NCBI GenBank assembly: GCA_023101885.1
Contig: JALPQD010000089.1
Span: 6,854,975 to 6,918,974 of the forward strand
Length of the DNA: 64,000 nt
Source of the DNA: Typhlomys cinereus
Taxonomy: Eukaryota; Chordata; Mammalia; Rodentia; Platacanthomyidae
Direction: 5' to 3'
Shown here: positions 32,251-42,735 of the stretch, piece by piece
Numbering within the stretch: the stretch's first letter is position 1
How the letters are laid out: each line of letters begins with the position of its first letter
Notes under the pieces: model-generated
What the model saw: the letters and a program-made list of their open reading frames with translations, nothing else
Database searches by the model: none
What the model was told of the DNA's origin: nothing
Position numbers and translations under genes: made by a program

Positions 32251-33575
32251 GCTAAGCACTTGTTGCTCAGGCCACTAAAACCTAGGACAGCTTGTTACAC
32301 GGTGACAGATAACAGACACATTCGGGATCTCCCACATTGACTTTCTCTCTCCACGGTACCCAGTGATGCTCCTGCATCCCAGATATTGGGCTCCCGTTTC
32401 CCTGGTAACACTAGAATGCGACCCAAGCTCTGTGATACACCTATTGTGGACTCTTCCCTTAAGTTAATTCAGCTTGGCCTATCAATCATCTGGCCAAGGG
32501 TCCTGCCCCTGGAGAATATAATCTACATGGGGGGTTAAAGAGATGGGGGGGTCCTTCCCTTCATATTTCCCAAAAGCCTCTTCCTTGGTCTCTTGGTCTC
32601 AGGAGACCCTGGACAGACACCTCCTTCACACAACACTGTCACCTGCCTACTCTTTGAGCCCTAAGCAATTTCTTCTGTGCTTCTTTGCTTCCACAGTCTG
32701 AACCCGCTTTCCTTGCTCACCCCTCCCCCAGCAGCTGCCGGGATCCCCAGCTTGTATCCCCAGACTCCTGGGGCCTTGGCTCTTCTCCATCCTCCGATCT
32801 TCCCTGCCTCTTAGTTTTTTAATTAAGGGAGAAAATGAATCCGTAGCCCTGGATGGCAAGACAGGCTTCCGGCTGTGACTTGGAACATAGACCCCTCTAC
32901 ACCTCCCACCCAACCAGCCCACCATGACTGTGAAACCTGACAGCCCGGTACAAGTCACCGCGGTCTCAAGTTGTTATTGAAGTGCAGCCCAGGCCAGGCG
33001 GACGGATCCCACGGCTGAGCCGGGATTAAACCACATCAGATCTGTTGGCCTCCGCCTGAGCGCCTGTTCACAAATAAATATACTGTGAAAGAAATGATTT
33101 TTTTTTTTGGTTCCAAACAAGAACAACATCACTAACTGGAGGCGGAGGTGGGAGATTGTCGGAGGTGGAGGTGGGGAGGGGCAGATTCATGACAAGACAT
33201 CAATACTTGAGCGGCTGAGACTGGAGCAGTTCAAAGAACCCAGGAAGCTGTGGGGGAGATGGGGCTCGACCCGCCCCAGCCATGCCAGCTGGGCTGGTAC
33301 TGAGCAGAGGCACCCACCTGCCATCGCAAGGTGTGGGGAAGACCACCTCAAAGCTGGCACAACACACCCGGCTGGCTGGGGCCCACGCGGGGCGCCACCA
33401 GGCCCCGCTATGATGCGGGAAACAGCGGTTACAAAGCTGAGCCGCAGCCCTGGCCCGGGCCAGTCCCTCCCCAGGGAGGGGTGTGTCCTCCTTGCTCCGC
33501 CCACCCTCCACTGTCCCTGCTCCTCTCCTCCCACAGATGCAGGTCTTCAGCAACCGAAGAGCCTCCGCAGCCCAA
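32251..33575. other. Unassigned 1.3 kb stretch
   Basis: No repeat recognised. Overlapping open frames from 33107 to 33743 (up to 169 residues on the plus strand) are GC-biased frame shadows, with no domain and no conserved motif. 'caaataaatatactgtg' near 33071 is AATAAA-like but without an identifiable upstream transcript. Confidence 0.45.
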
Positions 33576-33727
33576 AAGAGCCAAGGTCACCCAATTATCC
33601 CAGCTCACTGTCTTAATTTGACATTCAGCATGCCCATCGGCGACCGGGGATTCCAATTCCAAGTGTTCTTGTCTCCACTTTTGAGTTTTCTGATTTAAGT
33701 GACGCTTCCAGATACCAAACTTTAAGT

Positions 33728-33960
33728 CTATGCAAATCAGCAAATGCTTATCTAGGGCCTATTATGTGAGCAGAGTTATGGCCGAGAAATAAATAAAACA
33801 TCGTCTCTGCCTCCGGGGACTTGCACTCTAGCGAGGGAGAAAGATACAAGGAGAGGGACCGTAATCCAGGCGGAGAGTGATAAGGGCTGTGATGGAGGGG
33901 CAGAGAAGTGAGAGACGGGAGGGAGGAGACCGGTCCAAGCTCTGTAAGGGCATCTCAGAG
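33728..33960 (+). mobile_element. L2 LINE fragment
   Basis: 'atgcttatctagggcctatt' with 'atgtgagcagagttatggcc', 'catcgtctctgcctccgggg', 'acttgcactctagcgaggga' and 'gagtgataagggctgtgatg' follow the L2 3' region in order. Confidence 0.6.
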
Positions 33961-33987
33961 CCGGTCTTACTCGTCTGTGGGTATCAT

Positions 33988-33996
33988 TCTCTCTCT

Positions 33997-34027
<31 letters not shown>

Positions 34028-34185
34028 CTTTTTGTGTGTCTATTTCTCTCTGTCTCTCTGTGTCTCTCTGCCTTTCTGTGTCTCTATTTCTCTCTCTGTC
34101 TCTATCTCTGTCTCTCTATGTCTCTGTCTCTGTGTGTGTGTCTCTATTTCTGTCTCTCTGTCGCTCTCCTTTCTCTGTATGCGGG
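33988..34185. repeat. (TC)n/(TCTG)n pyrimidine tract
   Basis: About 200 bp of TCTC and TCTG/TTTC repeats, pure at 33995 to 34020. Three overlapping open frames are low-complexity artefacts. Confidence 0.95.
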
Positions 34186-34603
34186 CCTGTTATTGTTCCT
34201 TCCTTCGGAGATAGAGCGGGTGGAGAAGCCCACTAACCCGCACCTGGGATTCTGATCTCCCTGGGGACCCTCCAGCCACCCGGCTTTGCCTTCATCACAC
34301 GCGCCCTGGCAGGTGCCCAGTTCCCGCGGTCTGGGGAAGAGGCTCAGGTTATGTAGGCTGAGGAAGGTCCATCGCAGCAGGTGACCCATCTATGCAGCCA
34401 TGGGAAGACATCAACTATGATGGAGACGAGATTTCCTAGTGTGACTCTGGCTCTTGTAGCTAACGCTCGCCCTGTGCCCATAACCCCGATAAACTCTGCT
34501 TCATCATGTTGGACCTTGGTGTCGTCGTTACTTTGGTCTGTCGTGGGATTCTCATCTGGGTGGATAGACATTGGTGTGGTGTCTCCCTGGGGAAAGCATC
34601 GCC
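34186..34603. other. Unassigned stretch
   Basis: About 420 bp with no repeat or exon recognised. Confidence 0.4.
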
Positions 34604-34712
34604 AGCACACAACACACACACACACACATACGTACACACACACGCACATGCACACACACGCACATGCACACACACACACACACACACACTCGCTCGCTCG
34701 CTCGCTCGCACG
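34604..34712. repeat. (CA)n, (CACG)n and (CTCG)n compound repeat
   Basis: CA runs interrupted by TACGTA and GCACATG, then CA, then CTCG tetramers and CGCACGCA. Mostly alternating purine-pyrimidine. Six short open frames crossing it are artefacts. Confidence 0.9.
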
Positions 34713-35162
34713 CACATCGTCTCGGGATTGCAGGTGCGCCGCAGGCACACACACTGCTGATTACATCCCGTGCCGCTTCATACTAAAAGCAGCAGCCTTC
34801 CTCGCCCTCCCTGGGAATCTTCCTCCATCTACTTCAAGCCACCGGCTACCTGGCTAACCGTGAGGGTCGCTGCAGCTCTGGTCTTGAGAACAGGGGGACA
34901 CAGTCTCTTGTCCCTGCTGGCTACGGGGAGGGATGGCCGAGGGGTCGCACCGAGGCTCCAGGACAGGAAAAGGGTCTTCATGCACCATGATGGAGAAGAA
35001 AAGTAACCTTGACTTGTTCAGCTCTACGGAGACGAGGGGAGACGTTGACCGGTCAGGTGGACTGTGAAGTAGGAGGGCTGCAGGAGGGAGCCCGGTGGGG
35101 AAGGACCACCGAGGGCCACAAAGCCCCGGCTTCCTTCTCCAGCCTGGAAGACAGCTGGGCAT
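34713..35162. other. Unassigned stretch
   Basis: About 450 bp with no repeat or exon recognised. Open frames on both strands lack any domain. Confidence 0.4.
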
Positions 35163-35577
35163 TGTCATAGTTGGGCACAGGTGTCAACTTGACTGTTGGA
35201 AGTTTGAGTTCTGGGCACATTTGTGGAGAATTAGTGGTTGAGTTGGGCCCAGAGCAAACCTGCAAGAGATGGTCTAGCTGATGGGGAGGGCCCAAGGTGG
35301 GCCTAGGCCCTGGAATCAAATACAGAGAGCTGGTTGAGAGAGTCGGCATCCTTGTGTACACTTGGCCAGACATGCTGGTCTGGCGAGTAAGGATCGTCCC
35401 TCTCTCAGCCGTTATGTGGTGATGGTGTGGCCAGTTCCCTCGGCCTGGGTTGGTGCATACTTTCCCATCAAGCTGGACTACAGACTGTAACCTGACTATC
35501 AGTAAGAAAATAAATTCCTTGTTCCCTTAAGCCATTTGATGGTCATTTATCAGCAACCATGCAGGCGGACTGCAACA
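35163..35577 (+). mobile_element. LTR, family A, full length
   Basis: Starts 'tgtcatagttgggcacaggt', ends 'ggcggactgcaaca', has AATAAA at 35509 to 35514 near its right end. Flanks GGCAT (35158 to 35162) and GGCAC (35578 to 35582) match at 4 of 5 positions, fitting an aged ERVL-type 5-bp duplication. A 415-bp solo LTR; best copy of this family here. Confidence 0.8.
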
Positions 35578-35655
35578 GGCACGGTGGCGCAGGCTGTGAT
35601 CTGAGCGCTCAGGAGCCAGAGGGAGGAGAATGAGGAGCTTAAGGCCGATCTGAGC
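35578..35655 (+). mobile_element. B1 SINE 5' fragment
   Basis: 'cacggtggcgcaggctgtga' and 'gaatgaggagcttaaggccg' are B1-like, abutting the LTR. The purine tract that follows may have grown from its A-rich tail. Confidence 0.5.
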
Positions 35656-36135
35656 TGTAATGGAAGGAAGAGAAGGGACAGAAGGAAGGAAGGGAGAAAG
35701 AAAAAGAGGAGAGTGAGGAAGGAAGGAAGGAAGGAAGGAAGGAAGGAAGGAAGGAAGGAAGGAAGGAAGGAAGGAAGGAAGGAAGAGAAACAGAAAGAGA
35801 AAGCGACAAAAAAAGAAAGAGACCAATAGAGAAAGAGAGAGAGAAAGAGAGAGAGGGAGAGAAAGAGACAAAGAAAGAAAGAGAGAAAGAGACAAAAAGA
35901 CAAAGAAAGAAAGAAAGAGAGAGTGAGAGAAAGAAAGAGATAAAGAAAGAAAGAAAGAGAAAGAGAGAAAGAGAAAGAAAAAGAAAGAAACAAAGAAAGA
36001 AAGAAGGAAAGAAAAAAACAAAGAAACAGAGAGAGAAAGAAACAAAGAAAGAAGAAAAAAAGGAAGAGGATGAGGGGGGAGGGAGAGAAGAAGGGAGGGA
36101 AGGAGAGAAAAAGACACAAAGAGAGACACAGAGCG
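35656..36135. repeat. 480-bp polypurine tract with (GGAA)n core
   Basis: Plus strand almost wholly A/G, with pure GGAA from about 35718 to 35785, then GAAA and GAGA variants to 36130. Its complement gives open frames of 223, 311 and 368 residues that encode only Ser/Leu/Phe/Pro strings. They reflect lack of stop codons in polypyrimidine, not a gene. Confidence 0.95.
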
Positions 36136-36334
36136 GGAACATAAAGGTAGCAGATGGAGGGAGAGCGGCACGCAGTGTCCTGCCCAGCCTCTGAGCACGC
36201 GGCTGCATGTGCAACACGGACACAGGATCCGACATGGAAAGAGCCGGGGTCAGAAATGGAAGCAGAACAGTTTGGAAAGAAGTACATTTGTTGCATATGT
36301 TTATGAACGTTAGCAATGTATGTGTGAGTGTAGG

Positions 36335-36335
<1 letters not shown>

Positions 36336-36367
<32 letters not shown>

Positions 36368-36480
36368 CAGAGAGAGACAGAGACAGAGAGAGAGACAGAG
36401 AGAGAGAGACGGATGACAGAGATATGGACACGGATGACGGATGATAACTATAGGTACATGATATAGATACAGACAGATAA
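36336..36480. repeat. (TG)n/(GA)n/(GATA)-like compound repeat
   Basis: A short TG run (36336 to 36355), then GAGACA-rich purine sequence to about 36420, then decayed GATGA/GATA-like sequence. Confidence 0.85.
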
Positions 36481-37165
36481 ATGAAAGAGATCGGCTTGTT
36501 TCCGGTTTCTGCCAATCTAAGCGATGGGCAGAAGTCAAGGACTCTAAATCCATCCTGTGGAAACCAGGTGACATTGGCAGACGCGGAGGGTAGAGGGGGG
36601 AGTCGGAACAGCACCTGAGGCCCCGGGAAGCCCCCGACCTTGTGCCCTAACGCCACTGGTTACCAGAACTGTTCTGGCCCCATCCGAGGCCTTGGTGGAC
36701 CTAATAAAGCAGGCTGGACCGTCCATCCTCAGCAGACAAGCGATGGTGGAAAGAGAAGGAAGAAGATTCACCCGGCGCAGCCGGGTGTCTCTCTTTGGGA
36801 CGAGGAGCAGAGAGACGGGGTGACCGCCTGGACTCCTCGGGGGTTGTGTCAGGGGTCCAGCAGCCAAAGGCAGGGGCGCACGAGTCTCTCCTGGGAATAT
36901 CTTTGCTCCTGCTTGGACCTTACACCCTGCCCACCCGAGGGCTTCTGAGGGTCTCCCGAGACTGTTGGTTGTCACTGCCTCAAACAGTCGAGCAGGAAGG
37001 ACTGAGCCTAACAGCCTGCTGGGGCGGGTCCACCCTGCGCAGCGCAGGACCCTCGGAGTCCACCCTTGGAGGATGACTTTCAAAGTGAGCTGTGTCAGAA
37101 CTAGAATTCAGAACACACAAACAAGTGAATACACCACCTCAGTGTGGTGGTCCACAGCGAGCATC
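36481..37165. other. Unassigned GC-richer stretch
   Basis: About 0.7 kb with a 179-residue antisense open frame (36544 to 37083) and overlapping sense frames. I see no known domain. The strand ambiguity and lack of splice or promoter signals argue against a gene. Confidence 0.4.
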
Positions 37166-37506
37166 TGTCATGGCTTGAAATGTGACCCCCACAAGTTCAC
37201 GTGTGTGTGGGAAGGTCATGGCACTTTTAGGAGGTGGAGCCTTGTTGGAGGAAGGCGGTCACAGGGTTGGGCCTTGAGGTAGATTAGTCCCACCCTCTCT
37301 CCAGGAGAGGTCTGCACTTACAGTCTCGCAGCTCTTAGCCTCCTGGATGGATGCGACATAGCCCACCTCTAGCTTCTGCCACCAGCCATGCTGCTTCCGT
37401 CATGAAAGACCGTATCTCCCCTCTGGGACTGTCAGCGGAATAAATCTCTCTTTCTCCCTCACGTTGCTTGACTTTGGGTGTTCTCTCACAGCACAGAAAA
37501 CCAGCA
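37166..37506 (+). mobile_element. MT/ORR1-type LTR
   Basis: Left end 'tgtcatggcttgaaatgtga', then 'cacttttaggaggtggagcc', 'ttgttggaggaaggcggtca', 'ccatgctgcttccgtcatga', 'gcggaataaatctctctttc' and 'ttctctcacagcacag'. A full-length solo LTR in standard order. Confidence 0.85.
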
Positions 37507-37851
37507 CGGCATCTCAGGGGACTCCAGAGGGGTGGGCAGAAGCCGTCTCTACTGATGTCCGAGACCGGAGCAGCCCTGGCATCTGGCTTGTGGCTTAGAC
37601 AGAATGCAGAGATGTGAAGTGAAGCCTTCTACAGTCTCAGACCAGTGGGAGACTCCAGAGTCACCCCAGTCACTGGTCACCCAGACTCCGTGGCCTAGAG
37701 GCAGGGAGATCCCACACGCATATGAATTAAACAGAATATTTGCCTTCTACTAGAACGAGACATAACAGACTCTGTAGAGACCACAGCCAAACACAGAAAC
37801 GAGAGATGAGGATTGAAAGTAGACTGTTTCTACTCACACGTTTGTACCCTA

Positions 37852-37854
<3 letters not shown>
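37507..37854. other. Unassigned stretch
   Basis: About 350 bp with no repeat recognised. Confidence 0.4.
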
Positions 37855-37898
<44 letters not shown>

Positions 37899-38107
37899 AA
37901 GAGCACACTTGAGTGTGTGTGCCTGTGGAGGCCCAAGGGGTGGCATCAGGAACCATTCTGGATTGCTCTACCTCCTTAGCGTTTTGCTCTGGGGTTTCCC
38001 AGGCTCCGTCTTCCAGAACCAAAAGTGCAGCCCAGTGGGGATCCAAATTCAAATCCTTTTGCATCAGAGGCAAAGGCTTTTAACCCCTAAGCCATCTCCC
38101 CTGCCTC
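37855..38107 (-). mobile_element. B2-related SINE (antisense) with (TG)n
   Basis: (TG)n at 37857 to 37895, then 'gtgtgcctgtggaggcccaa', 'ctggattgctctacctcctt', 'ggggtttcccaggctccgtc', 'aggcaaaggcttttaacccc', 'taagccatctcccctgcc'. Exact reverse order of the family at 5701. Confidence 0.85.
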
Positions 38108-38940
38108 ATCCTAAGGATTTTTTTTAAAAAGAAGATTCCAGCACTGATACTACTACGGACTCAGGTTCTCTTCTGAAGGCCTACTATCCTGAGAAGGCGG
38201 AGCCTGGGGATCCCCCTGCGACCTGGCCGGCAGGAGCATCCCTATGGGAGACCGCCTCAATCAGCTCTGAGACTTTTTTTATGTCTTTCAACTCCTTTTG
38301 GATAGACGGAGAACTCCTCTAACAATGCCTTTTGTGAAGAACACTTTACATTCTGCGTATTCTGAGCTCTCTGAAAGCAACTGTGCTTCTAACAACACTT
38401 TTCGTTAATTAGTTTTCTCTTACAAGAGTCCCGCTCTCCAAAAGTGCCCCGAAATGCGGCTTTTCCCAGCGTACTTCTTTGTTTCTGCCTCTTAGCCGTA
38501 GAAGCATCGGGAGCTTAAGAGCAAAAAATATTCATACTGATATTGCCAAGTTTTCTAGTTCACAAAGAGGCAAGAACACCACAGGGATGTTGATTTTGAC
38601 TAAATCCATAAGCTCAGACACTGGGAAAAAAAAAAACTAGATTGTTCTTTTGGGCATCTTAGGATAAAATTGAGTCAAGTTTGTATTAGCCTGAGGATGA
38701 GACTGTGAATGTTGTCCTAATGGAAATGCCTGGCAGCTGCAAGCCAGTCAGAAACGGAGACGTGCAGGGCTGGGTCAGCCATGAAAGCACTTCCCAGGCA
38801 AATAAAAAGGGACCATTTTATAAGGGTGGGTGGGGTGGCAGCCCGACCAGCAATTCCAGCCTCAGAAGATGGAGACTGGGGATGCCCACAGCAAGCTGGC
38901 TTGCCCGGTGGGTGAGTTTGGGGCTTAACGAGAGGCCCAG
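38108..38940. other. Unassigned, with candidate conserved island
   Basis: 38270 to 38660 is AT-rich and repeat-free ('cttttcgttaattagttttc', 'aaaaatattcatactgatat'), a weak candidate for a conserved non-coding element. The remainder is unassigned. Confidence 0.3.
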
Positions 38941-38947
38941 ACTCAAA

Positions 38948-39159
38948 AGGATAAAGCAGGTGAGGTAGCTCATCAGCTGACGTATCTACTTGAAAACCTG
39001 CTGAGTTGAGCTCAATCCCAGGAAGCCCACATGGTGGAAGGAGGAAGCTGACTTCTGAAAGTTGTCCTCTGACTTCCACCTGTGCGCCATGGCGTGCATG
39101 GATGCGTCTCTCTCTCTCTTAAGCATATATGCGTCTGTCAAATAAATAAAATACTTTTG
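38948..39159 (+). mobile_element. B2-type SINE (older subfamily)
   Basis: Head 'aggtgaggtagctcatcagc', B-box region 'gttgagctcaatcccagga', body 'cccacatggtggaaggagga', 'gaaagttgtcctctgacttc', tail 'caaataaataaaatac'. The younger SINE at 39175 landed in its tail. Confidence 0.8.
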
Positions 39160-39174
39160 AAAGGAATAAGGTAG

Positions 39175-39373
39175 GGGGCTGGAGAGATGGCTCAGGGGTT
39201 ACGTCTCTGCCTTGCAGGCGGAAGGTCCCGAGTTCGGATCCCAGATCCCACGTATAGACGCCAGGTGAAAGCGGGGGCGGCCTGTGCTTCTGGTCCTGGT
39301 AGGGCAGAGCCTGTGAATCCCGGGGCAGAAGGAGCTGGAGGCGTCCATGGTGGTTCCCGAATTTGTCCATGGT

Positions 39374-39419
<46 letters not shown>

Positions 39420-39447
39420 TGAATAAATAATAAAAAAAAATTCTAAA
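39175..39447 (+). mobile_element. Young B2-related SINE with 15-bp target duplication
   Basis: Same CpG-rich subfamily as 30759: about 14 differences over about 205 aligned bases by hand count. (CA)n tail at 39378 to 39416, then 'gaataaataataaaa'. AAAGGAATAAGGTAG flanks it exactly (39160 to 39174 and 39448 to 39462). Confidence 0.95.
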
Positions 39448-39462
39448 AAAGGAATAAGGTAG

Positions 39463-40205
39463 AAAAAAGATTGAGGGTATTTCCTTATATCAACCTAGGG
39501 TCAAGAGCAACCTGCACATCCACACAGACACGCATGCCCACACACATGCGCAACCTGTGTGTACAAATGAAGGAAAACAAAAGGCAGCCAGAAAGCAGAG
39601 ACCGTGTGCAGCCACTTCCTCCTCTTGCCTCGTCCAGAATTTTCCACAGACTTTCCATGCTAATGGTTTAAATCGCTCTGAGGACTTTCGGACCAGGAGG
39701 GTGTCCGTCGCTCCAGCCATCTATAGGTGCAATGATACGCTTGCCGGGTGCCGGGGGAAGTTTTACGAACTCTTTTAGCGCCCTTCCCCAGAGAAGGCGC
39801 ATTTAATAGTCGAACATGTCATGTTTCATTAGTGCATTGCGCTCACACAAATTCAGTCTTTGGAAAAGATACTGCTTGTAAAGCTGAACCCCAAATTGAC
39901 AAATTGTGCCTCTGTTTAAAAGCCGAAATCTTCCAACAGAAAATCGTGCGCGCACACATCAGCCGGAGTTCATAAAACGTTTACTTTTCCCTGGAACGAA
40001 AATTCCCCTGCTGAGTCTCTGCCAGGAAAGTTAATCTGGACGGTCAGAGCCTAAGCCCCTGGGGTCAGCTGGCTGGCTCTAGGGGTGCCAGGCAGGTAGA
40101 GTCACCATTTGACCCTGTGTGGGTGTGGATATGGAATGGGAGTGACTTTCATTCTGCTCCTCATGATATCTGAGGTTTATCATGCACTTTGCTTCCAGAA
40201 ATGAC
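39463..40205. other. Unassigned, with candidate conserved island
   Basis: 39650 to 40000 is repeat-free with retained CpGs and AT-rich strings ('gctaatggtttaaatcgctc', 'gtttcattagtgcattgcgc', 'ccgaaatcttccaacagaaa'). It looks like slowly evolving non-coding DNA. Not provable here. Confidence 0.3.
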
Positions 40206-40209
40206 ACCA

Positions 40210-40500
40210 GGGAGGCTGGGGGGATGCCTCAGGGTTAAAAGCTTTTGTCTGGCAAGCATCAGGACCTGCGTTCAGATCCCCAGATCCCACGTAAAAATGT
40301 ATGGTCAATATGGCAGCAACCTTCACTTCCACCCTGGAAGGCAGAGCCTGGAAGATCCCAGAGCAAGGCAATGAGGTGAAGCAACCCAGGATGATTCCCA
40401 ATGTCGCCCGTGGGCCTGCCACAGCACACACACACAAATGCCCTCTTTATGCACGCTTCTGTGCACACATGTACACATACATACACACACACACACAAGA
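40210..40500 (+). mobile_element. B2-related SINE with CA-rich tail
   Basis: Head 'aggctggggggatgcctcag', B-box region 'tgcgttcagatccccagatc', body 'gcaacccaggatgattccca', impure CA tail (40425 to 40497). Confidence 0.8.
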
Positions 40501-40764
40501 AGGACGACATCAGGAGTGCCCTGCATGGAGAGACCATGAAGCTCAAGCAGACCACAGACCCCGTCTACAGGGGCCACCCACAAAGGGCTGTAAAATGTAC
40601 CCTGCAAACGACAGGACTTCATAAACGGACACTGATGTTCTTAACTTTTGATCTCAAGAAAATGCTACCCCATACTGCGAGCAAGCTGGCAAGGAGATGC
40701 ACGAGTGTGGGCGCCCAGCACGGTAGCACCCACGGCCCCGAATCCTCAGGGAACTGCAAAATCT

Positions 40765-40850
40765 GCTGCTCAGTGGATCACTTTGGTCACGTGACTTCAT
40801 CTCTTTGAGTTCTTATGTCCTCAAAGAGTTGTTGCGATTAAGATGTTCTT
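40765..40850 (+). mobile_element. MIR SINE fragment
   Basis: 'ggtcacgtgacttcatctct' with 'ttgagttcttatgtcctcaa' and 'agagttgttgcgattaagat' match the MIR core order. Confidence 0.5.
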
Positions 40851-40854
40851 CCTC

Positions 40855-41056
40855 GGGACTGGAGATGGCTCAGGGTTTAAGACTCGACCTCACAAGTAGA
40901 AGGACCTGAGTTCAGATCCTGAATCCCATCTGAAAGCAAAGGCGGAAATGACTCTGGTGGGCGGAGCCTGGGAAATCCCAGAGGGAATGCACAAAAGGAG
41001 GTAGAAGCAATCCAGGATGATGCCCGAAGTCATCCTTGGTCCTACACTACACACCT

Positions 41057-41118
<62 letters not shown>

Positions 41119-41126
41119 TAAAAATT
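40855..41126 (+). mobile_element. B2-related SINE with (CA)n tail
   Basis: Head 'ggactggagatggctcaggg', B-box region 'cctgagttcagatcctgaat', body 'gcaatccaggatgatgcccg', (CA)n from about 41059 to 41113 and 'taaataaaaatttt' end. Confidence 0.85.
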
Positions 41127-41473
41127 TTAAACGTCCCAAAGAATAAACAGGAAGAGGAAAACCTTTATGCGTTTTTTTAAAAAAAGTTCTTTCTCATGTA
41201 CATAATTTCCCAAATAGCTACTGAAAACCTAGTTTGCCTGGGATTCTTCCAGATGCTAAGAAGACAACAGTGAATTAATGGGTAATTTCCATTCTCAACT
41301 CACATTCTGAATACTTCAGTTTGAATTGACAGGTTGTATATTTTTATCACATGATACCACAACATGATGTTTCAAGTTGTATATACACAGTGGTGGCTAC
41401 ACTGGCCTCCTTATCTAAGCCTCGCCTCATGTAGTTGTTTGGGGACAAGAACACCTAAGATCTACTCAGTATT
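41127..41473. other. AT-rich unassigned stretch
   Basis: About 350 bp with no repeat recognised. Confidence 0.4.
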
Positions 41474-42004
41474 TGTTGCAGTCAGCCTGCATACTTGCTG
41501 ATAAATGACCATCAAATGGCTTAAGGGAACAAGGGGTTTATTGTCTCTTACAATTATCTAATTATAGTTCTCAGTCCAGCTTGACAGAGAGCTCACCCCA
41601 ACACCAAGGCCAAGGGAACTGGCCACACCATCTCTACATAATGACTGAGAGAGGGACAATCCTTACTTGCCAGACCAGTATATCTGGCCAAGTGTACAAA
41701 GGATGCCAACTTCCTCAACTGACTCTCAATATTTTATTCATTTGTTCAGGGTCTAGTCCCAGCCGCCATGGGCTGGGCCTTCCCCATCAGCTAGACAAGT
41801 TTGCTCTGGGCTTAACTCAACTACTAATTCTCTATAAATGTGTCCAGAACTCAAAACCCCAACTGTCAAGTTGACATCTGTGCTGGGCCTTCCCCATCAG
41901 CTAGCAAGTTTGCTCTGGGCTTAACTCAACTACTAATTCTCTATAAATGTGTCCAGAACTCAAAACCCCAACTGTCAAGTTGACATCTGTGCCTAACTAT
42001 GACA
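41474..42004 (-). mobile_element. LTR, family A, with internal tandem duplication (antisense)
   Basis: Antisense copy running from 'tgttgcagtcagcctgcat' to 'gcctaactatgaca'. Flanks GTATT (41469 to 41473) and GTAGT (42005 to 42009) match at 4 of 5 positions. Its LTR left-end region is present twice in tandem (41773 to 41882 and 41883 to 41991), making it about 110 bp longer than its relatives. Confidence 0.85.
41773..41991. repeat. 110-bp near-perfect tandem duplication
   Basis: The two copies differ by one 1-bp indel only ('ctagacaag' versus 'ctagcaag'). This is far less divergence than the LTR shows from its relatives, so it is a recent event or an assembly artefact. Confidence 0.95.
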
Positions 42005-42049
42005 GTAGTTAAAGGCATTTTCACATAATCATGTTTGTGCGAGGCAAGC

Positions 42050-42560
42050 ACCCACAGGCGTGGGTTTCCATGACCTAAGCACTTACCTGGCTATCCTGAT
42101 AGGTACTGGAGTGGGATCAGCAGCAACTGAATCAAGAGGGGATCTTGGAAAAGCCGAAACCAACTCAGGTTTATTATGGAATCTAATCCCTTATGTACCA
42201 TGAAATAAGAGGTGATGTCTGTACACTACGCAGAGGGATAAGATCAGACGGACTACACGTGCAAGGTCTACAGCCACACAGCCCTGCCAATTCTTAGACA
42301 TGTTAATAGGCCCTAATGACATATTATATGCCCCATTCATTGTGGCGGAAAAACAGGCTGCTGATTGGTCAAGAACATGGTGATGCAATTGCAATGATAA
42401 AACTCTGTGTCCAACCTTTAGATGTGCTAATTAATGTCTAGATGGCTTCCAAAGAACAGGAAGAACTATGTAAAAACCACTTCTGTCCTCCACCCCATTT
42501 CGAGACAGGACAAGATCCATCCCTGCCCCTTGCAGGAAAGTCAACAAGTGGCATCCTACA
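42050..42560 (-). mobile_element. ERV LTR with promoter-like architecture (antisense)
   Basis: On the minus strand the order is CCAAT box (complement at 42364 to 42368), TATA-like 'catataatatg' (complement near 42320 to 42331, about 35 to 45 bp downstream) and AATAAA (complement at 42170 to 42175, about 150 bp further). That is the U3-R-U5 layout of a retroviral LTR. Ends are not defined and no proviral coding remnant is seen. Confidence 0.5.
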
Positions 42561-42662
42561 ACTAGGCTAGCATCAGAGGCACACTGCCACTGAGACCGCT
42601 AGGAATGCCCTTGGCATCTGTCTTCTAGAAATGGGGGTTTTCAGCTTGAGTGTTCTTTATAG

Positions 42663-42735
42663 TGTGCGTGTGTGAATGTGTTTATGTGTGTGTACACATG
42701 TGGGTGTATGTGTGTGTGTGGGTGTACATTTGTGT
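42663..42735. repeat. TG-rich tract
   Basis: Imperfect (TG)n with GTGTGT, ATGTG and GGGTG variants, probably the 3' tail of the antisense SINE that follows. Confidence 0.8.

Noticed and set aside
35550..36135. CRISPR-like or satellite array
   Set aside because: The repeats have no spacers and lie in a mammalian genome; this is a simple (GGAA)n purine tract.
35527..36656. Antisense open frames of 223, 311 and 368 residues
   Set aside because: They read through a polypurine tract on the opposite strand and a (GA)/(TG) tract, giving Ser/Leu/Phe/Pro strings in three frames at once. Lack of stops follows from composition.
36544..37083. 179-residue antisense open frame as an exon
   Set aside because: GC-rich, overlapped by sense frames of similar length, with no recognisable motif or reliable splice sites.
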